Shown here: positions 27,455 to 38,685 of the stretch, piece after piece | Position numbering within the stretch: the stretch's first letter is position 1 | Layout of the letters: each line of letters begins with the position of its first letter | Assembly: GCA_945862145.1 (NCBI GenBank) | Contig: CAMAXE010000024.1 | Location: forward strand, 1 to 64,000 | Direction of reading: 5' to 3' | DNA from: Klebsiella pneumoniae | Lineage (GTDB): Bacteria > Pseudomonadota > Gammaproteobacteria > Pseudomonadales > UBA5518 | Length of the DNA stretch: 64,000 nt | Translations under genes and position numbers: made by a program | Notes under the pieces: generated by a model | The model's database searches: none | Told to the model about the DNA's origin: nothing | The model's input: only the letters and a program-made list of their open reading frames with translations

Positions 27455-28060
27455 GTGCAACTCGAGCGGCGGAGCCTTCCGCCGGGCAAGCGCCCGGCAC
27501 TGGTACTGGTGGATTTCAGCACCGGCTTCACCAGCCCGGACTGTCCGCTCGGCGGCAACTTCGACGATGTGGTGGCGCAGGCGGCGCGGCTGCTCGCGGC
27601 CTTCCGCGCGAAGGGTTTTCCGGTTTGCTTCACCACCGTGCTCTACCGCGATCCCGCCGAGGCAAAAGTGTTCCGGGCCCGTGTGCCGGCCCTGAACCTG
27701 CTCGCCGCCGACGGCCCGTGGGTGGGCATCGACCCGCGGCTGGCCCCGCAGCACGGTGAGCCTGTGTTCGAGAAACACTGGGCGAGCGGTTTCTTCGGCA
27801 CCGGGCTCGATGCCTGGCTGCGTGCGCAGGGCGCGGACGCGGTCGTGGTCACTGGCCTCACCACCAGCGGCTGCGTGCGGGCCACGGCCGTTGATGCGCT
27901 GCAGCACGACTATCCCGTGATCGTCGCCCGCGAGGCAGTAGGCGACCGCGACGCACCCGCACACGCCGCCAACCTGCACGATCTACATGCCAAGTACGCC
28001 GATGTCATCGGCGTCGACGAGGTGATCGCGTTGTTTGCTCCTCGCGGCGCGGCGGCCTGA
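27455..28060 (+). CDS. Isochorismatase-fold cysteine amidohydrolase (N-carbamoylsarcosinase-like)
   Basis: 201 residues from GTG 27455. The catalytic triad of this hydrolase family is complete: Asp20 (ALVLVDFSTGF), Lys107 (FEKHWASGFFGT) and Cys140 (VTGLTTSGCVRATAVDA). The Phe-Lys-..-Ser-x-F-FGT pattern is that of N-carbamoylsarcosine and N-carbamoyl-amino-acid amidohydrolases rather than of isochorismatases. Following HyuA-HyuB, it would remove the carbamoyl group from a ring-opened hydantoin, releasing CO2 and NH3. Specific substrate is inferred from context. Confidence 0.88.
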   Translation: MQLERRSLPPGKRPALVLVDFSTGFTSPDCPLGGNFDDVVAQAARLLAAFRAKGFPVCFTTVLYRDPAEAKVFRARVPALNLLAADGPWVGIDPRLAPQHGEPVFEKHWASGFFGTGLDAWLRAQGADAVVVTGLTTSGCVRATAVDALQHDYPVIVAREAVGDRDAPAHAANLHDLHAKYADVIGVDEVIALFAPRGAAA

Positions 28061-28061
28061 G

Positions 28062-29636
<1,575 letters not shown>

Positions 29637-29681
29637 TGGATGCAGACCCTTTTTTCACAACAATGCCTGGAGGATGACAAC

Positions 29682-32201
29682 ATGAGACAGACCCACAAGC
29701 GCGCCTTGGCGCTGGCGATCGCGGCGGCCGCATTCGGAGCACCTCCGGTGTTCGCACAGTCCTCGCTGGAAGAGATCGTGGTCACTGCCCGTAAACGCTC
29801 CGAGAACCTCCAGGAGGTTCCGATCGCGGTCACCGCCTTCACCGAGCGACAGATCGAGCAGGCCGGCATTGCCCGCCAGTCCGACTACCTCTCGATGATG
29901 CCCAACGTCACCCTGGTCAGCACCGCGAATATCGGCGACACCCAGGTGAGTATCCGCGGCCTCGTTTCCACGCGGGACGCCGAATCCACCTTCGCCTATG
30001 TGGTCGACGGTGTGCTCAGCACCAACCCCAACAGCTTTAACGAAGAACTCCTCGACGTGCAGCAGATCGAGGTCTTGAAGGGGCCGCAGGGCGCACTTTA
30101 CGGCCGTAACGCCACCGCCGGCGCCATACTGGTTACCACCAAGGAGCCGGGTGAGGAGTTTGAGGGCAAGGTGAAGGTGGGCGCGGGCAACAACGCCAGC
30201 AAGAACACCTCCGTGGTGCTGAGCGGCCCGCTCGCCGACAACGTCCGTGGCCGTCTCGCCGCGAGCTACCGCAAAACTGACGGCTTCTACTCCAACACCT
30301 TCACCGGTGAAAATGACTCCGTCGATTTCAGCGAGGACAAGACTGTCCGCGGCCGTCTTATCTGGGACGTGAGCGAGGACCTCAAGCTCGACTTCCGCGC
30401 TGGCCACTCGGAGGCCGAGGCCGGCGCTATCAACTTCAACGCCGTGTTTGCCATTCCCACCTTTGCGTCCGTCTTCGGCAGCCCGACCTTTTTTGCCGAT
30501 GTGAACGAGACCGATTTCAACTTCACCTTCAACGTGCCCGGCGAGAACGAGCAGCAGACCGACGAACTCTCCGTGAAAGCGGACTGGGATCTTGGCTGGG
30601 CCGACATGACGACCACGCTGGCCTATTCCAATCTCGAGGAATACCTCCTCTCGGACGGCACCAGCGCCACCTTCTACGGCTATGAACTGACGCCAAAGTG
30701 TCAGAGCGACCGCGCCACGCTGAACAGCTTCACGCGGCCCGATCTCTTTGGCGGCTTCTTCCAGCCTTTCGGCGTGCTGCCGCCCGGTTCAGCGAACGAC
30801 TTCAAGGGCGTCTATGGTCCCTACACTCCCACCTCCTGCGATGGCTACCAGTACCAGGAGCGCAATCAGGAAGACCTGAGTGCCGAGGTGCGCTTCACCT
30901 CGCCGCAGGACCAGTCGCTGCGCTGGATCGCGGGCGCTTACACGGCTGATATCCAGCGTGAAGTTGTCGTTGCCTACGGCGCTGACCAGGGCCTTGGCTT
31001 CGAGCGTGCGCCCTATGTGCCCGCCACCGGCCCGAATCCCACCGATCTCCTTTTCTGGGACCAGTTCGACACCCGTGTCTACGCGGCCTTCGGCCAGATC
31101 GAGTTCGATCTGAGCGACACGCAGGAACTCGCCTTCGCGGCCCGCTTCGACCGCGAGGAGCGCGAAGTCCATAGCAAGGTGCCCAACGTCAACAACTCGG
31201 GTCTGAACATCAACCTGTTGGTGCCCGGCACCTACAACCCCGCTCCGATCAACCCCGCGCTGGTCGCCAACCCGGGTGGCATTCCCGACCGCGACAACGA
31301 CTTCGAGCAGTTCCAGCCGAAAGTCACCTGGCGTTGGGGCGCGGCCGAGGGGCTCAACGTCTACGCCAGCTGGGGCGTTGGTTTCCGCAGCGGCGGCTTC
31401 AACTCGCTGGGCACGGCGGATCTGTTGAACTTCTGGTTCAACGAGGGTTATGGCGGTCCGGGTGAGGTGGTCGGTGCAGGCCTTGGCATCAACGATGACT
31501 ACGACAAGGAAGTTTCCGAGACCTTCGAGCTGGGCGCCAAGACCGAGTTCTGGGACCAGCGCGTGCGCCTGAACGCCTCCGTGTTCAGCACGCAGGTGAA
31601 AGACAACCAGTTCTTCGAGTTCTTCGCCGGCCCCTTCGGCCTCCAGCGCGTGGTGACCACCATCGACGAACTGGAGATCAATGGCTTCGAGGCTGACTTC
31701 AACGCGGCAGTGACGGATCACATCTCGCTTTTCGGCGGCCTCGGTCTGCTCGACACCGAGATCAAGGAGAACAAGAACCGTCCGATCACCGAGGGCAACG
31801 ACGCCCCGCAGGCTCCCAAGGAGACCTACAACCTGGGTGCGCAGTTCGAGTTCGACTTCGGCTCGGGTGTGACCGCTTTTGCGCGGGTCGACTGGCAGCA
31901 CGTGGGCGCCATGTGGTTCCACACCCTGCAGGGCGAGGAGACTCCGACCATCTGGCAGGCGTTCTTCCCGGGCATTCCCGGTATCAACCAGAACTTCTCC
32001 AAGGCGCGCCGCGATGCCTACGACACGGTTAACGCCCGCGTTGGCGTGGAGGGCGAGAACTGGAGCGCGACGCTCTGGGGTCGTAACCTGACCGACGAGG
32101 AGTACCTGCAGGAAGTCATCCCGGCGGCGGAATTCGGCGGGTCCTTCGTGCACCCCTCGGCCCAAGACTCCTACGGGGTGGATCTCGAATACCGCTTCTG
32201 A
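29682..32201 (+). CDS. TonB-dependent outer-membrane receptor
   Basis: 839 residues from ATG 29682, with GGAGGA seven bases upstream. A signal peptide ending VFA-Q leads to a TonB box LEEIVVTARK, a plug domain (VPIAVTAFTERQIEQAGI... with LKGPQGALYGRNATAGAILV), and a long beta-barrel ending in the aromatic LEYRF. This is the Sphingomonas/Caulobacter/gamma type used for plant- or steroid-derived organics rather than for siderophores. It follows the activator by 45 bp, so it likely imports the substrate of the Hyu pathway, but steroid uptake cannot be excluded. Confidence 0.94.
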   Translation: MRQTHKRALALAIAAAAFGAPPVFAQSSLEEIVVTARKRSENLQEVPIAVTAFTERQIEQAGIARQSDYLSMMPNVTLVSTANIGDTQVSIRGLVSTRDAESTFAYVVDGVLSTNPNSFNEELLDVQQIEVLKGPQGALYGRNATAGAILVTTKEPGEEFEGKVKVGAGNNASKNTSVVLSGPLADNVRGRLAASYRKTDGFYSNTFTGENDSVDFSEDKTVRGRLIWDVSEDLKLDFRAGHSEAEAGAINFNAVFAIPTFASVFGSPTFFADVNETDFNFTFNVPGENEQQTDELSVKADWDLGWADMTTTLAYSNLEEYLLSDGTSATFYGYELTPKCQSDRATLNSFTRPDLFGGFFQPFGVLPPGSANDFKGVYGPYTPTSCDGYQYQERNQEDLSAEVRFTSPQDQSLRWIAGAYTADIQREVVVAYGADQGLGFERAPYVPATGPNPTDLLFWDQFDTRVYAAFGQIEFDLSDTQELAFAARFDREEREVHSKVPNVNNSGLNINLLVPGTYNPAPINPALVANPGGIPDRDNDFEQFQPKVTWRWGAAEGLNVYASWGVGFRSGGFNSLGTADLLNFWFNEGYGGPGEVVGAGLGINDDYDKEVSETFELGAKTEFWDQRVRLNASVFSTQVKDNQFFEFFAGPFGLQRVVTTIDELEINGFEADFNAAVTDHISLFGGLGLLDTEIKENKNRPITEGNDAPQAPKETYNLGAQFEFDFGSGVTAFARVDWQHVGAMWFHTLQGEETPTIWQAFFPGIPGINQNFSKARRDAYDTVNARVGVEGENWSATLWGRNLTDEEYLQEVIPAAEFGGSFVHPSAQDSYGVDLEYRF

Positions 32202-32216
32202 GGGCTTTGACCAAGA

Positions 32217-32248
32217 GCCGGCGACGGGTGACCGTCGCCGGCTTTTTT
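32217..32248 (+). terminator. Rho-independent terminator of the TonB-receptor operon
   Basis: Perfect 11-bp stem (GCCGGCGACGG / CCGTCGCCGGC) with GTGA loop and six Ts (32243-32248). On the opposite strand the stem is not followed by a T-run, so it mainly serves the plus-strand operon that ends at 32201, although the RTX gene converges on it. Confidence 0.9.
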
Positions 32249-32256
32249 GTGCCTGA

Positions 32257-35200
32257 TCAGATCACCCAGATGTCAGCAGCGGTGAGAAGCGTGCCGACTC
32301 CGAGGTTGGCGACCAGCACCTGTTGTACTCCGCCCGCCAAGTTGCCATCCGGATCGTAGAACAGATTGCCGTTGGTGGCGTTGTATATGAGGCGATCGCT
32401 TGCGTCGTGGGCTGCGGTTCCGGCGAAGAAAGCGTCGACCGACAAGTGTCCGACGGCGCCCAATGCTGAGAACACGGTTCCTGTGAAACCGAGCGAGTCT
32501 GTTCCCGACACAAAATCGGACACGAGATCCCGGTCGCTGGTGCCGAGCGGTGTGGTGGAGAATTGGAACTGGTCTGCTCCCGCGCCTCCCAGCAGCACGT
32601 CGGCGCCCCCGGCTCCGGCGAGCGTGTCGTTGCCCAAGCCGCCGTTAAGGCGGTTGGCAGAGCTGTTCCCGGTGAGTACATCGCCGGAATTGCCGCCTAT
32701 CAGTGAGGTGATGCCGGACAGGGTGTCGCTTCCCTCGCCGCCTGCGGTGCCAGAGCTGAGATTCGCCGTCACAGCCCCGGTGGCGAAGGCGAAGCTAGCG
32801 GTATCCGTGCCGCCACCTCCAATCAGGGAGTCGTCGCCCGCGCCGCCAAGAAGCACGTCGTTGCCGGCGCCGCCATCCAGCGTGTCGTTGCCGGCGTTAC
32901 CGGTAAGCGTGTTCGCAATTGTGTCGCCCGTCAGAGCGTCGCCGAGAGCGCTGCCGCTAAGGTTTTCGATGCCGATCAACGTGTCACTGCCTTCGCCCGT
33001 GACGATGCCAGTGCCGAGGTTGGCCACAACGGCCAGCGTCGCGGCACTGAAGGACGCCGTGTCGAGTCCAAGACCGCCGACCATCGAGTCGTTGCCGGCT
33101 CCGCCAAGAAGCACATCGTTGCCGGCGCCGCCATCCAGCGTGTCGTTGCCAGCATTGCCGGTCAGGGTGTTCGCGGCGGCGTCGCCCGTCAGGGTATCGC
33201 CCAAGGCGCTACCGGTGAGGCTCTCTATGCCGGCAAGGGTGTCACTGCCATCACCGCTGGCGCTGCCGCTCAGCAGGCTGGCGACCACGGCAGTCGTGGC
33301 GCTCGCAAAGGAGGCGGTATCGACACCGAGCCCGCCGGTCAGGGAGTCGTCGCCTGCGCCGCCAAGAAGCACGTCGTTGCCGGCGCCGCCATCCAGCGTG
33401 TCGTCGCCGGCGTTGCCGCGCAGGGTGTTCGCGGCGGCGTCGCCCGTCAGGGTATCGCCCAAGGCGCTACCGGTGAGGCTCTCTATGCCGGCAAGCGTGT
33501 CACTGCCGTCACCGGTGGCGCTGCCGCTCAGCAGGCTGGCGACCACAGCGGTCGTGGAACTCGCAAAGGAAGCGGCGTCCACACCGAGTCCGCCGGTCAG
33601 GGAGTCGTCGCCCGCGCCGCCAAGAAGCGCATCGTTGCCGGCGCCACCGTCCAGGGTGTCGTTTCCGGCATTGCCGGTCAGGGTGTTCGCGGCGGCGTCG
33701 CCCGTCAGGGTATCGCCCAAGGCGCTGCCGGTGAGGTTCTCTACGCCGGCAAGGGTGTCACTGCCATCACCGCTGGCGCTGCCGCTCAGCAGGCTTACGA
33801 CCACAGCGGTCGTGGCGCTCGCAAAGGAGGCGGTATCGACACCGAGTCCGCCGGTCAGGGAGTCGTTGCCGGCGCCGCCAAGAAGTACATCGTTGCCGGC
33901 GCCGCCATCGAGCGTGTCGTTGCCCGCATTGCCCGTAAGGGTGTTCGCGGCGACGTCGCCTGTCAGGGTATCGCCCAAGGCGCTGCCGGTGAGGTTCTCG
34001 ATGCCCGTGAGGGTGTCGGTGCCCTCCCCGGTAGCGGAGCCGGTTAACAGGCTGACCGTGACCGCTGCCGAGGCGGCGCTGTAGGACGCTGTGTCGAGCC
34101 CAAGACCGCCGATCATGGAGTCGTTGCCCGCGCCGCCTTCCAAGCAGTCGTTGCCGTCGCCCCCATCCAGCGTGTCGTTGCCGATGCTGCCACTCAGGCT
34201 GTCGTTGCCGATGCCACCGGTGAGCAGGTTCTCTGCTCCATCGCCCGTCAAGGAATCATTGAAGGCACTGCCAATCACTCGCTCTATGCCTGCGAGAGTG
34301 TCGGTTCCCTCCCCCGTAGCGTTGCCGCTGGTCAGGTTCAGGTTCACGACGACGGCGACCGTCGTCGCGGCGTAGGAGACGGTGTCGATTCCCAGGCCAC
34401 CGCTCATGCTGTCATTGCCAGCGCCACCGAGTAGTTGGTCATTGCCATCGCCGCCGTCGAGCGTGTCGTTGCCGGCATTCCCCCACAGGATGTTCCCGCC
34501 TGCATCGCCCGTCAGTGAATCGCCAAAGGCACTGCCTGATACGCGTTCAATGGCTGCGAGAGTGTCGCTTCCCTCGCCCGTAGCGTTGCTATTGGCGAGG
34601 TTCACCACGACCGCAGAGGTAGCGGCTACGTAATAGGCTGTATCGATGCCCAATCCGCCGTTCATGCTGTCGTTGCCAGCGCCCCCCAGCAGAAAGTCAT
34701 TGCCGTCACCACCATCTAACGTGTCGTTTCCGGCGTTGCCGCTCAGGGTGTTCGCGGCGGCGTCGCCCGTCAGGGTATCGCCCAAGGCGCTGCCGGTGAG
34801 GTTCTCGATGCCGGTGAGCGTGTCACTGCCATCGCCGCTGGCGCTGCCGCTCAGCAGGCTTGCGACCACGGCGGTCGTGGCGCTCGCAAAGGACGCGTTA
34901 TCGGTGCCTAGCCCGCCAACCAGGGAGTCGTTTCCGACGCCGCCAAGGAGCACATCGTTGCCGGCGCCGCCATCCAGCGTGTCGTTGCCAGCATTACCGC
35001 TCAGGGTGTTTGCGATGGCGTCGCCCGTCAGTGTGTCGCCGAGGGAGCTGCCGGTGAGGTTCTCTATGCCGGCAAGCGTGTCACTGCCATCACCGCTGGC
35101 GCTGCCGCTCAGCAGGCTGGCGACCACGGCGGTCGTGGCGCTCGCAAAGGAGGCGGCATCGATGCCGAGCCCGCCGGTCAGGGAGTCGTTGCCGGCTCCG

Positions 35201-36369
35201 CCAAGAAGTACATCGTTGCCGGCGCCGCCATCCAGCGTGTCGTTGCCAGCATTGCCGCTCAGGGTGTTTGCAACGGCGTCCCCTGTCAGGGTGTCGCCGA
35301 GGGCGCTGCCTAACACGATTTCGATCAGGCTCAGGGTGTCGGTGCCATCCCCGGTGGCGGTGCCCGCCGCCAGGTTGACGACTATTGCCGACGAGGCTGC
35401 CACGTAGGACACCGTATCGATGCCGCCCCCCCCATCCAGCGTGTCATTCCCGCCCCCGCCGTTCAGTAGGTCATTGCCGGTCCCACCCGAAACGCTGTCG
35501 TCACCGGCCCCGCCGTCGAGCAGCAGGTCGCTGCCTCCGCCCCCCGCAAGCGTGTCGCCACCAGATCCGCCGCGGATGTCATCGGCGCCTGATCCACCCG
35601 TAAAGGAGTCATCGAAACTGCTTCCGATCAGCAGCACGGACTCTATGCTGCGTAGAGAATCCAGGCCGCCACTACCGTCGGCTTGGGTGACCTCGCCTGC
35701 TGATCCCGTGGTAGAGGCGTCAAGGGTGATGCCTTGCGCCACACTGGAGAAGATGTAGCTCGCGCGGTCGGCTCCTGCGCCACCATCGAGCGTGTCATCG
35801 CCCGAGTTTCCTTGCAGGGAATCATTGCCAGCACCACCGACCAGCAAATCCCCCCCGGTGAGGCCAAAGATGACGTCGGAGCCCGAGCCCCCGGTGATCG
35901 TATCCGCGAACTCGCTTCCCGCCACCGCGAGATACTCGATCTCGATCAGGGTGTCGGTGCCGAGCGCCCCCGCATTGATGACCACCTGCCCAGCGCCGGT
36001 GTGACCCGAGCCGTCGAAGTTGATGCCACTGGCAGATGCGCCGTAGTTAAAGAAGGCATCGTCGGTATCGCCGACTCCTCCATTGAGGAAGTCGTTACCT
36101 GAGCCACCTTCGAGTTCGTCGTCGCCGCCCTCTCCGAACAAGGCGTCGTCGCCCTCGTCTCCGAACAGCAGGTCAAGCTCCCCGTCACCGCCGTGAATCT
36201 CGTCATTGCCGAGACCGCCGCCAACAATGTCGTTTCCAGTCCCGCCCGTGATGGTGTCATCGCCGGAGCCTCCGGAAATCGTGTCATTACCTGCCAGGCC
36301 ATCAATGGTGTCCGCGAGCCCGGTACCCGTAAGATCGTTATCAAGCGCGGTTCCAGTGATTACAGCCAC
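32257..36369 (-). CDS. Giant RTX-repeat calcium-binding protein, type I secretion substrate
   Basis: 1370 residues with no enzymatic domain: from the first residues it consists of GGxGxDxxx-type nonapeptides ([20 protein letters not shown] and similar). About 11 copies of an ~86-residue unit run from roughly residue 315 to 1270. Each unit has a [20 protein letters not shown] stretch, an RTX block and a [18 protein letters not shown] beta segment. The C-terminal ~110 residues ([15 protein letters not shown]...[10 protein letters not shown]) are the serralysin/M10-type secretion module without a signal peptide. Such proteins are exported by type I systems and serve as adhesins, S-layers or biofilm matrix. 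No ABC/MFP/TolC genes lie nearby. Confidence 0.9.
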   Translation of the reverse strand: MAVITGTALDNDLTGTGLADTIDGLAGNDTISGGSGDDTITGGTGNDIVGGGLGNDEIHGGDGELDLLFGDEGDDALFGEGGDDELEGGSGNDFLNGGVGDTDDAFFNYGASASGINFDGSGHTGAGQVVINAGALGTDTLIEIEYLAVAGSEFADTITGGSGSDVIFGLTGGDLLVGGAGNDSLQGNSGDDTLDGGAGADRASYIFSSVAQGITLDASTTGSAGEVTQADGSGGLDSLRSIESVLLIGSSFDDSFTGGSGADDIRGGSGGDTLAGGGGSDLLLDGGAGDDSVSGGTGNDLLNGGGGNDTLDGGGGIDTVSYVAASSAIVVNLAAGTATGDGTDTLSLIEIVLGSALGDTLTGDAVANTLSGNAGNDTLDGGAGNDVLLGGAGNDSLTGGLGIDAASFASATTAVVASLLSGSASGDGSDTLAGIENLTGSSLGDTLTGDAIANTLSGNAGNDTLDGGAGNDVLLGGVGNDSLVGGLGTDNASFASATTAVVASLLSGSASGDGSDTLTGIENLTGSALGDTLTGDAAANTLSGNAGNDTLDGGDGNDFLLGGAGNDSMNGGLGIDTAYYVAATSAVVVNLANSNATGEGSDTLAAIERVSGSAFGDSLTGDAGGNILWGNAGNDTLDGGDGNDQLLGGAGNDSMSGGLGIDTVSYAATTVAVVVNLNLTSGNATGEGTDTLAGIERVIGSAFNDSLTGDGAENLLTGGIGNDSLSGSIGNDTLDGGDGNDCLEGGAGNDSMIGGLGLDTASYSAASAAVTVSLLTGSATGEGTDTLTGIENLTGSALGDTLTGDVAANTLTGNAGNDTLDGGAGNDVLLGGAGNDSLTGGLGVDTASFASATTAVVVSLLSGSASGDGSDTLAGVENLTGSALGDTLTGDAAANTLTGNAGNDTLDGGAGNDALLGGAGDDSLTGGLGVDAASFASSTTAVVASLLSGSATGDGSDTLAGIESLTGSALGDTLTGDAAANTLRGNAGDDTLDGGAGNDVLLGGAGDDSLTGGLGVDTASFASATTAVVASLLSGSASGDGSDTLAGIESLTGSALGDTLTGDAAANTLTGNAGNDTLDGGAGNDVLLGGAGNDSMVGGLGLDTASFSAATLAVVANLGTGIVTGEGSDTLIGIENLSGSALGDALTGDTIANTLTGNAGNDTLDGGAGNDVLLGGAGDDSLIGGGGTDTASFAFATGAVTANLSSGTAGGEGSDTLSGITSLIGGNSGDVLTGNSSANRLNGGLGNDTLAGAGGADVLLGGAGADQFQFSTTPLGTSDRDLVSDFVSGTDSLGFTGTVFSALGAVGHLSVDAFFAGTAAHDASDRLIYNATNGNLFYDPDGNLAGGVQQVLVANLGVGTLLTAADIWVI
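32560..35425 (-). repeat. Tandem ~258-bp repeat array inside the RTX gene
   Basis: Eleven units of about 86 codons, some nearly identical at DNA level (compare the units around 33300, 33540 and 33790) and others more diverged, notably the 34080-34380 unit, which has an extra short RTX block. The pattern indicates recent duplication or homogenisation within the array. Confidence 0.85.
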
Positions 36370-36445
36370 GAAAGCCTCCTAGCAGTTGGTGAAACTTCAG
36401 CTTCAGACCATATCGCGGTGCTGGATACCCGGACCATTGTCCTGA

Positions 36446-36467
36446 AGTCCAGTCCAGTCCAGTCCAG
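36446..36467. repeat. Short tandem repeat (AGTCC)4
   Basis: Just over four copies of AGTCC, about 80 bp upstream of the RTX start. A pentanucleotide tract upstream of a surface/secreted gene can vary promoter spacing by slippage; no promoter is recognised around it. Confidence 0.7.
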
Positions 36468-36481
36468 AGTGGAGTGCCGGG

Positions 36482-38137
36482 TCAGCGACCCGGCAGCTTG
36501 CGCACCGTGCGTGGTGGCAGCGTGGGGCGTGTCACAGGCGAGATACGCGCCGTGGCCCCGTAGGCGGGCGCCGGGAGTTCCCGGTTGTCTGCCGTCTCGC
36601 TGCCCGTGCGGAAATAACCGACGATTTGCAGCAGGGACTGTGCCTGAGCTTCCATAGAGGCACTGGCGGCTGCCAGTTCCTCGACCAGGGCTGCGTTCTG
36701 TTGCGTGGCCGAGTCCATCTGGGTGATGGCACGATTGATCTGGTCCACGCCGCTCGCCTGGTCACGGCTGGATTCGGCCACGCTGTCGACCAGGCCGGTC
36801 AGCTCTCCGATCGACTTTTCCGTACCGGCGATGGTTTCGCCAGAGGTGTGAACCAGGCTGGTGCCCTGCTGGACTTTCTCGACGCTGTCGCCGATCAGGT
36901 TCTTGATCTCGCGGGCGGCGGCGGCGCAGCGCTGCGAGAGATTGCGCACTTCCGTGGCCACCACCGCGAAACCGCGGCCCTGTTCACCGGCGCGCGCGGC
37001 CTCTACCGCTGCGTTCAAGGCGAGCAGATTGGTCTGGAAGGCGATGCTGTCGATGGTGCCGACGATCTCCGCGATGCGGCTGCTGGAGGCGTTTATTTCT
37101 TCCATGGCGCCGGCGCTGCGCTCGACCACACCACGGCTCTCGCGGGCGCGGCGCACCGCGTTCTTGGCGATGCCCCCGGCCTGACCTGCCATCGAGGCGT
37201 TGTTTGCCACCATCCGCGAGATGTCCTGGGTGGTGCTGCTGGTCTCCTCGAGCGATGCCGCCTGCTGCTCGACGCGCTGGGAGAGATCCAGCGTTCCCGC
37301 TGCTACCTCGCGCGAGGAGATGGTCACGGACTCGGCGGCCTCGCGCACCTGTACTACGACGCCCGAGATAGTGCCGGTCATACGCTGCATGGCTGCGAGC
37401 AACTGTGCGGTCTCGTCGTTGCCGCTCACCTCGATCACGTTGTCGAGCTCTCCGGCAGCAATACGTGTGGTTACCTCCACCGCACGCTGCAGGGGGCGCA
37501 CGATGGCGCGGGTAATCCGCGACGCCGCGATCAGCAGCAGCACGGCCGCCGCCGCGATACCGGCGATCGTGACGTCCGCGCCTGATGACGTCTCCCGAGC
37601 CCGCGCGCCGGTGGCCTCCGACCAAGTCTCGATACTCTCGGAGACGGACTCCATCTGCGGCTCCAGGGTCTCGAACAGTCCCACGAATTCTGGCAAGCCT
37701 GCCTGCGCCGTGGGCAGGTCCCGGAACGAGTGTGACTGGATTTTTTCAGCGCCCTGAATGTAGTCGCCCAGCGACGGCAACAGCGCCTGGATCTGCGCCA
37801 GCGTGGAAGGATCGGTGATCAACTGTTTTTCCGCCGTGATGGCGTCGCGGAATATCGTGGCGTGGCTCTTGATGTCGGCAGCCAGGGCGTCGCGCTCCTC
37901 CAGCCTGCCGCTCTGCGCTGCCAGGATGGCTGCCAGCACGTCAGAGCGCAGCGCGTCGTGCACCATGTCGCCCTGCATATGCGAGCGCAGCGCCTGCCCG
38001 CTGGTGCGCACTTCGGCGAGTGCGACCTCCATGTCGCGCACGGCCGCCAGCCCGGTGAGTCCGACGCCGATGATGAGTGCCGTCGCCGTGAGAGCCAGCG
38101 TCCACAGTTTTGTGCCGATGGACCATGTCATTTTCAT
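36482..38137 (-). CDS. Methyl-accepting chemotaxis protein
   Basis: 551 residues. First membrane helix ~10-33, a helical periplasmic four-helix-bundle-like sensor (~34-185), second membrane helix ~186-208, HAMP (~208-260), then the coiled signalling domain. The hairpin tip is recognisable in the glutamate/alanine-rich highly conserved stretch after [20 protein letters not shown], namely [20 protein letters not shown]. Methylation-region pattern [16 protein letters not shown] is present. The short C-terminal tail lacks a CheR/CheB pentapeptide. The ligand is unknown; no che genes are adjacent. Transcribed in the same direction as the RTX gene. Confidence 0.95.
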   Translation of the reverse strand: MKMTWSIGTKLWTLALTATALIIGVGLTGLAAVRDMEVALAEVRTSGQALRSHMQGDMVHDALRSDVLAAILAAQSGRLEERDALAADIKSHATIFRDAITAEKQLITDPSTLAQIQALLPSLGDYIQGAEKIQSHSFRDLPTAQAGLPEFVGLFETLEPQMESVSESIETWSEATGARARETSSGADVTIAGIAAAAVLLLIAASRITRAIVRPLQRAVEVTTRIAAGELDNVIEVSGNDETAQLLAAMQRMTGTISGVVVQVREAAESVTISSREVAAGTLDLSQRVEQQAASLEETSSTTQDISRMVANNASMAGQAGGIAKNAVRRARESRGVVERSAGAMEEINASSSRIAEIVGTIDSIAFQTNLLALNAAVEAARAGEQGRGFAVVATEVRNLSQRCAAAAREIKNLIGDSVEKVQQGTSLVHTSGETIAGTEKSIGELTGLVDSVAESSRDQASGVDQINRAITQMDSATQQNAALVEELAAASASMEAQAQSLLQIVGYFRTGSETADNRELPAPAYGATARISPVTRPTLPPRTVRKLPGR

Positions 38138-38168
38138 GCCGCTCTCCCGCGTGCTCCGTAGCTGGTAA

Positions 38169-38593
38169 TCAGAACCGTAGCGAGTAACCGACCGTCACCG
38201 CCCACTCGGGCGTCTCGTCGGTCATGCCGAAGGAGGCGGCGAGATCGACCTGTGAGTCCTCCGACAGAAGGTGTGCCGTGCCGATATCGAAATTCACCAC
38301 ATCACCGCCGTGGTTATCGGCGGCGATCTGCTCGGCGGCGACCTCCGCAAACACGCGCGTCGAATCGGTGATCGCGTAGCCCGTCACGGCCCCGAGTATT
38401 CCGGCCGTGAAGCGCTCGCCATTGTCATCCTTGTCGGAAATGACGCCGGGCATGATGCCGAGCGAGACGCGCTCGCTCAGTTCCCACTCGGCCACCACGC
38501 GCAGCGAGGGCCGCGGTCAGTGGCGATAGGGTCTGCGAAGGCCGCTGCGGAGCAGAGCGCGAGCAGCGCTGCGGTTGCGTTGCGAGATTTCAC
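38169..38593 (-). pseudogene. Outer-membrane transporter (phenol-MetA-type barrel), internally deleted
   Basis: GTG 38593 begins a perfect signal peptide (MKSRNATAALLALCSAAAFA then DPIAT). After about 28 codons this frame runs into stop codons, while a shifted frame opens at PSLRVVAEWELSERVSLGIM and continues for ~109 residues to [10 protein letters not shown], a classic barrel C-terminus. The C-terminal part resembles the Phenol_MetA_deg/transporter family (TDSTRVFAE, DSQVDLAASFGM). Full-length members have about 250 residues, so roughly 100 codons between signal and C-terminus are missing and the joint is out of frame. Confidence 0.65.
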
Positions 38594-38685
38594 GGTGAGG
38601 TGTCCTGAGGTTGGTGGCCTGCCTGAGCGGGCGGGCGGCAGCGCAGGTTAGATGGCGGCGGTCGAGTCGGCATCGAACAGGGCCT

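Noticed and set aside
25301-27979. 892-codon minus-strand open frame across hyuA, hyuB and the amidohydrolase gene.
   Set aside because: Antisense to three well-supported enzymes; His/Arg/Gly-rich translation of high-GC codon shadow with no domain.
29682-32201. Siderophore receptor.
   Set aside because: No iron-related genes or Fur-like box noticed; operon position and barrel type fit uptake of organic substrates.
32366-35758. Chain of long plus-strand open frames (572, 94, 83, 253 and 112 codons) opposite the RTX gene, Pro/Ser-rich.
   Set aside because: They are the complement of the Gly/Asp-rich RTX repeats; composition alone keeps this frame open. No ribosome binding sites or recognisable domains.
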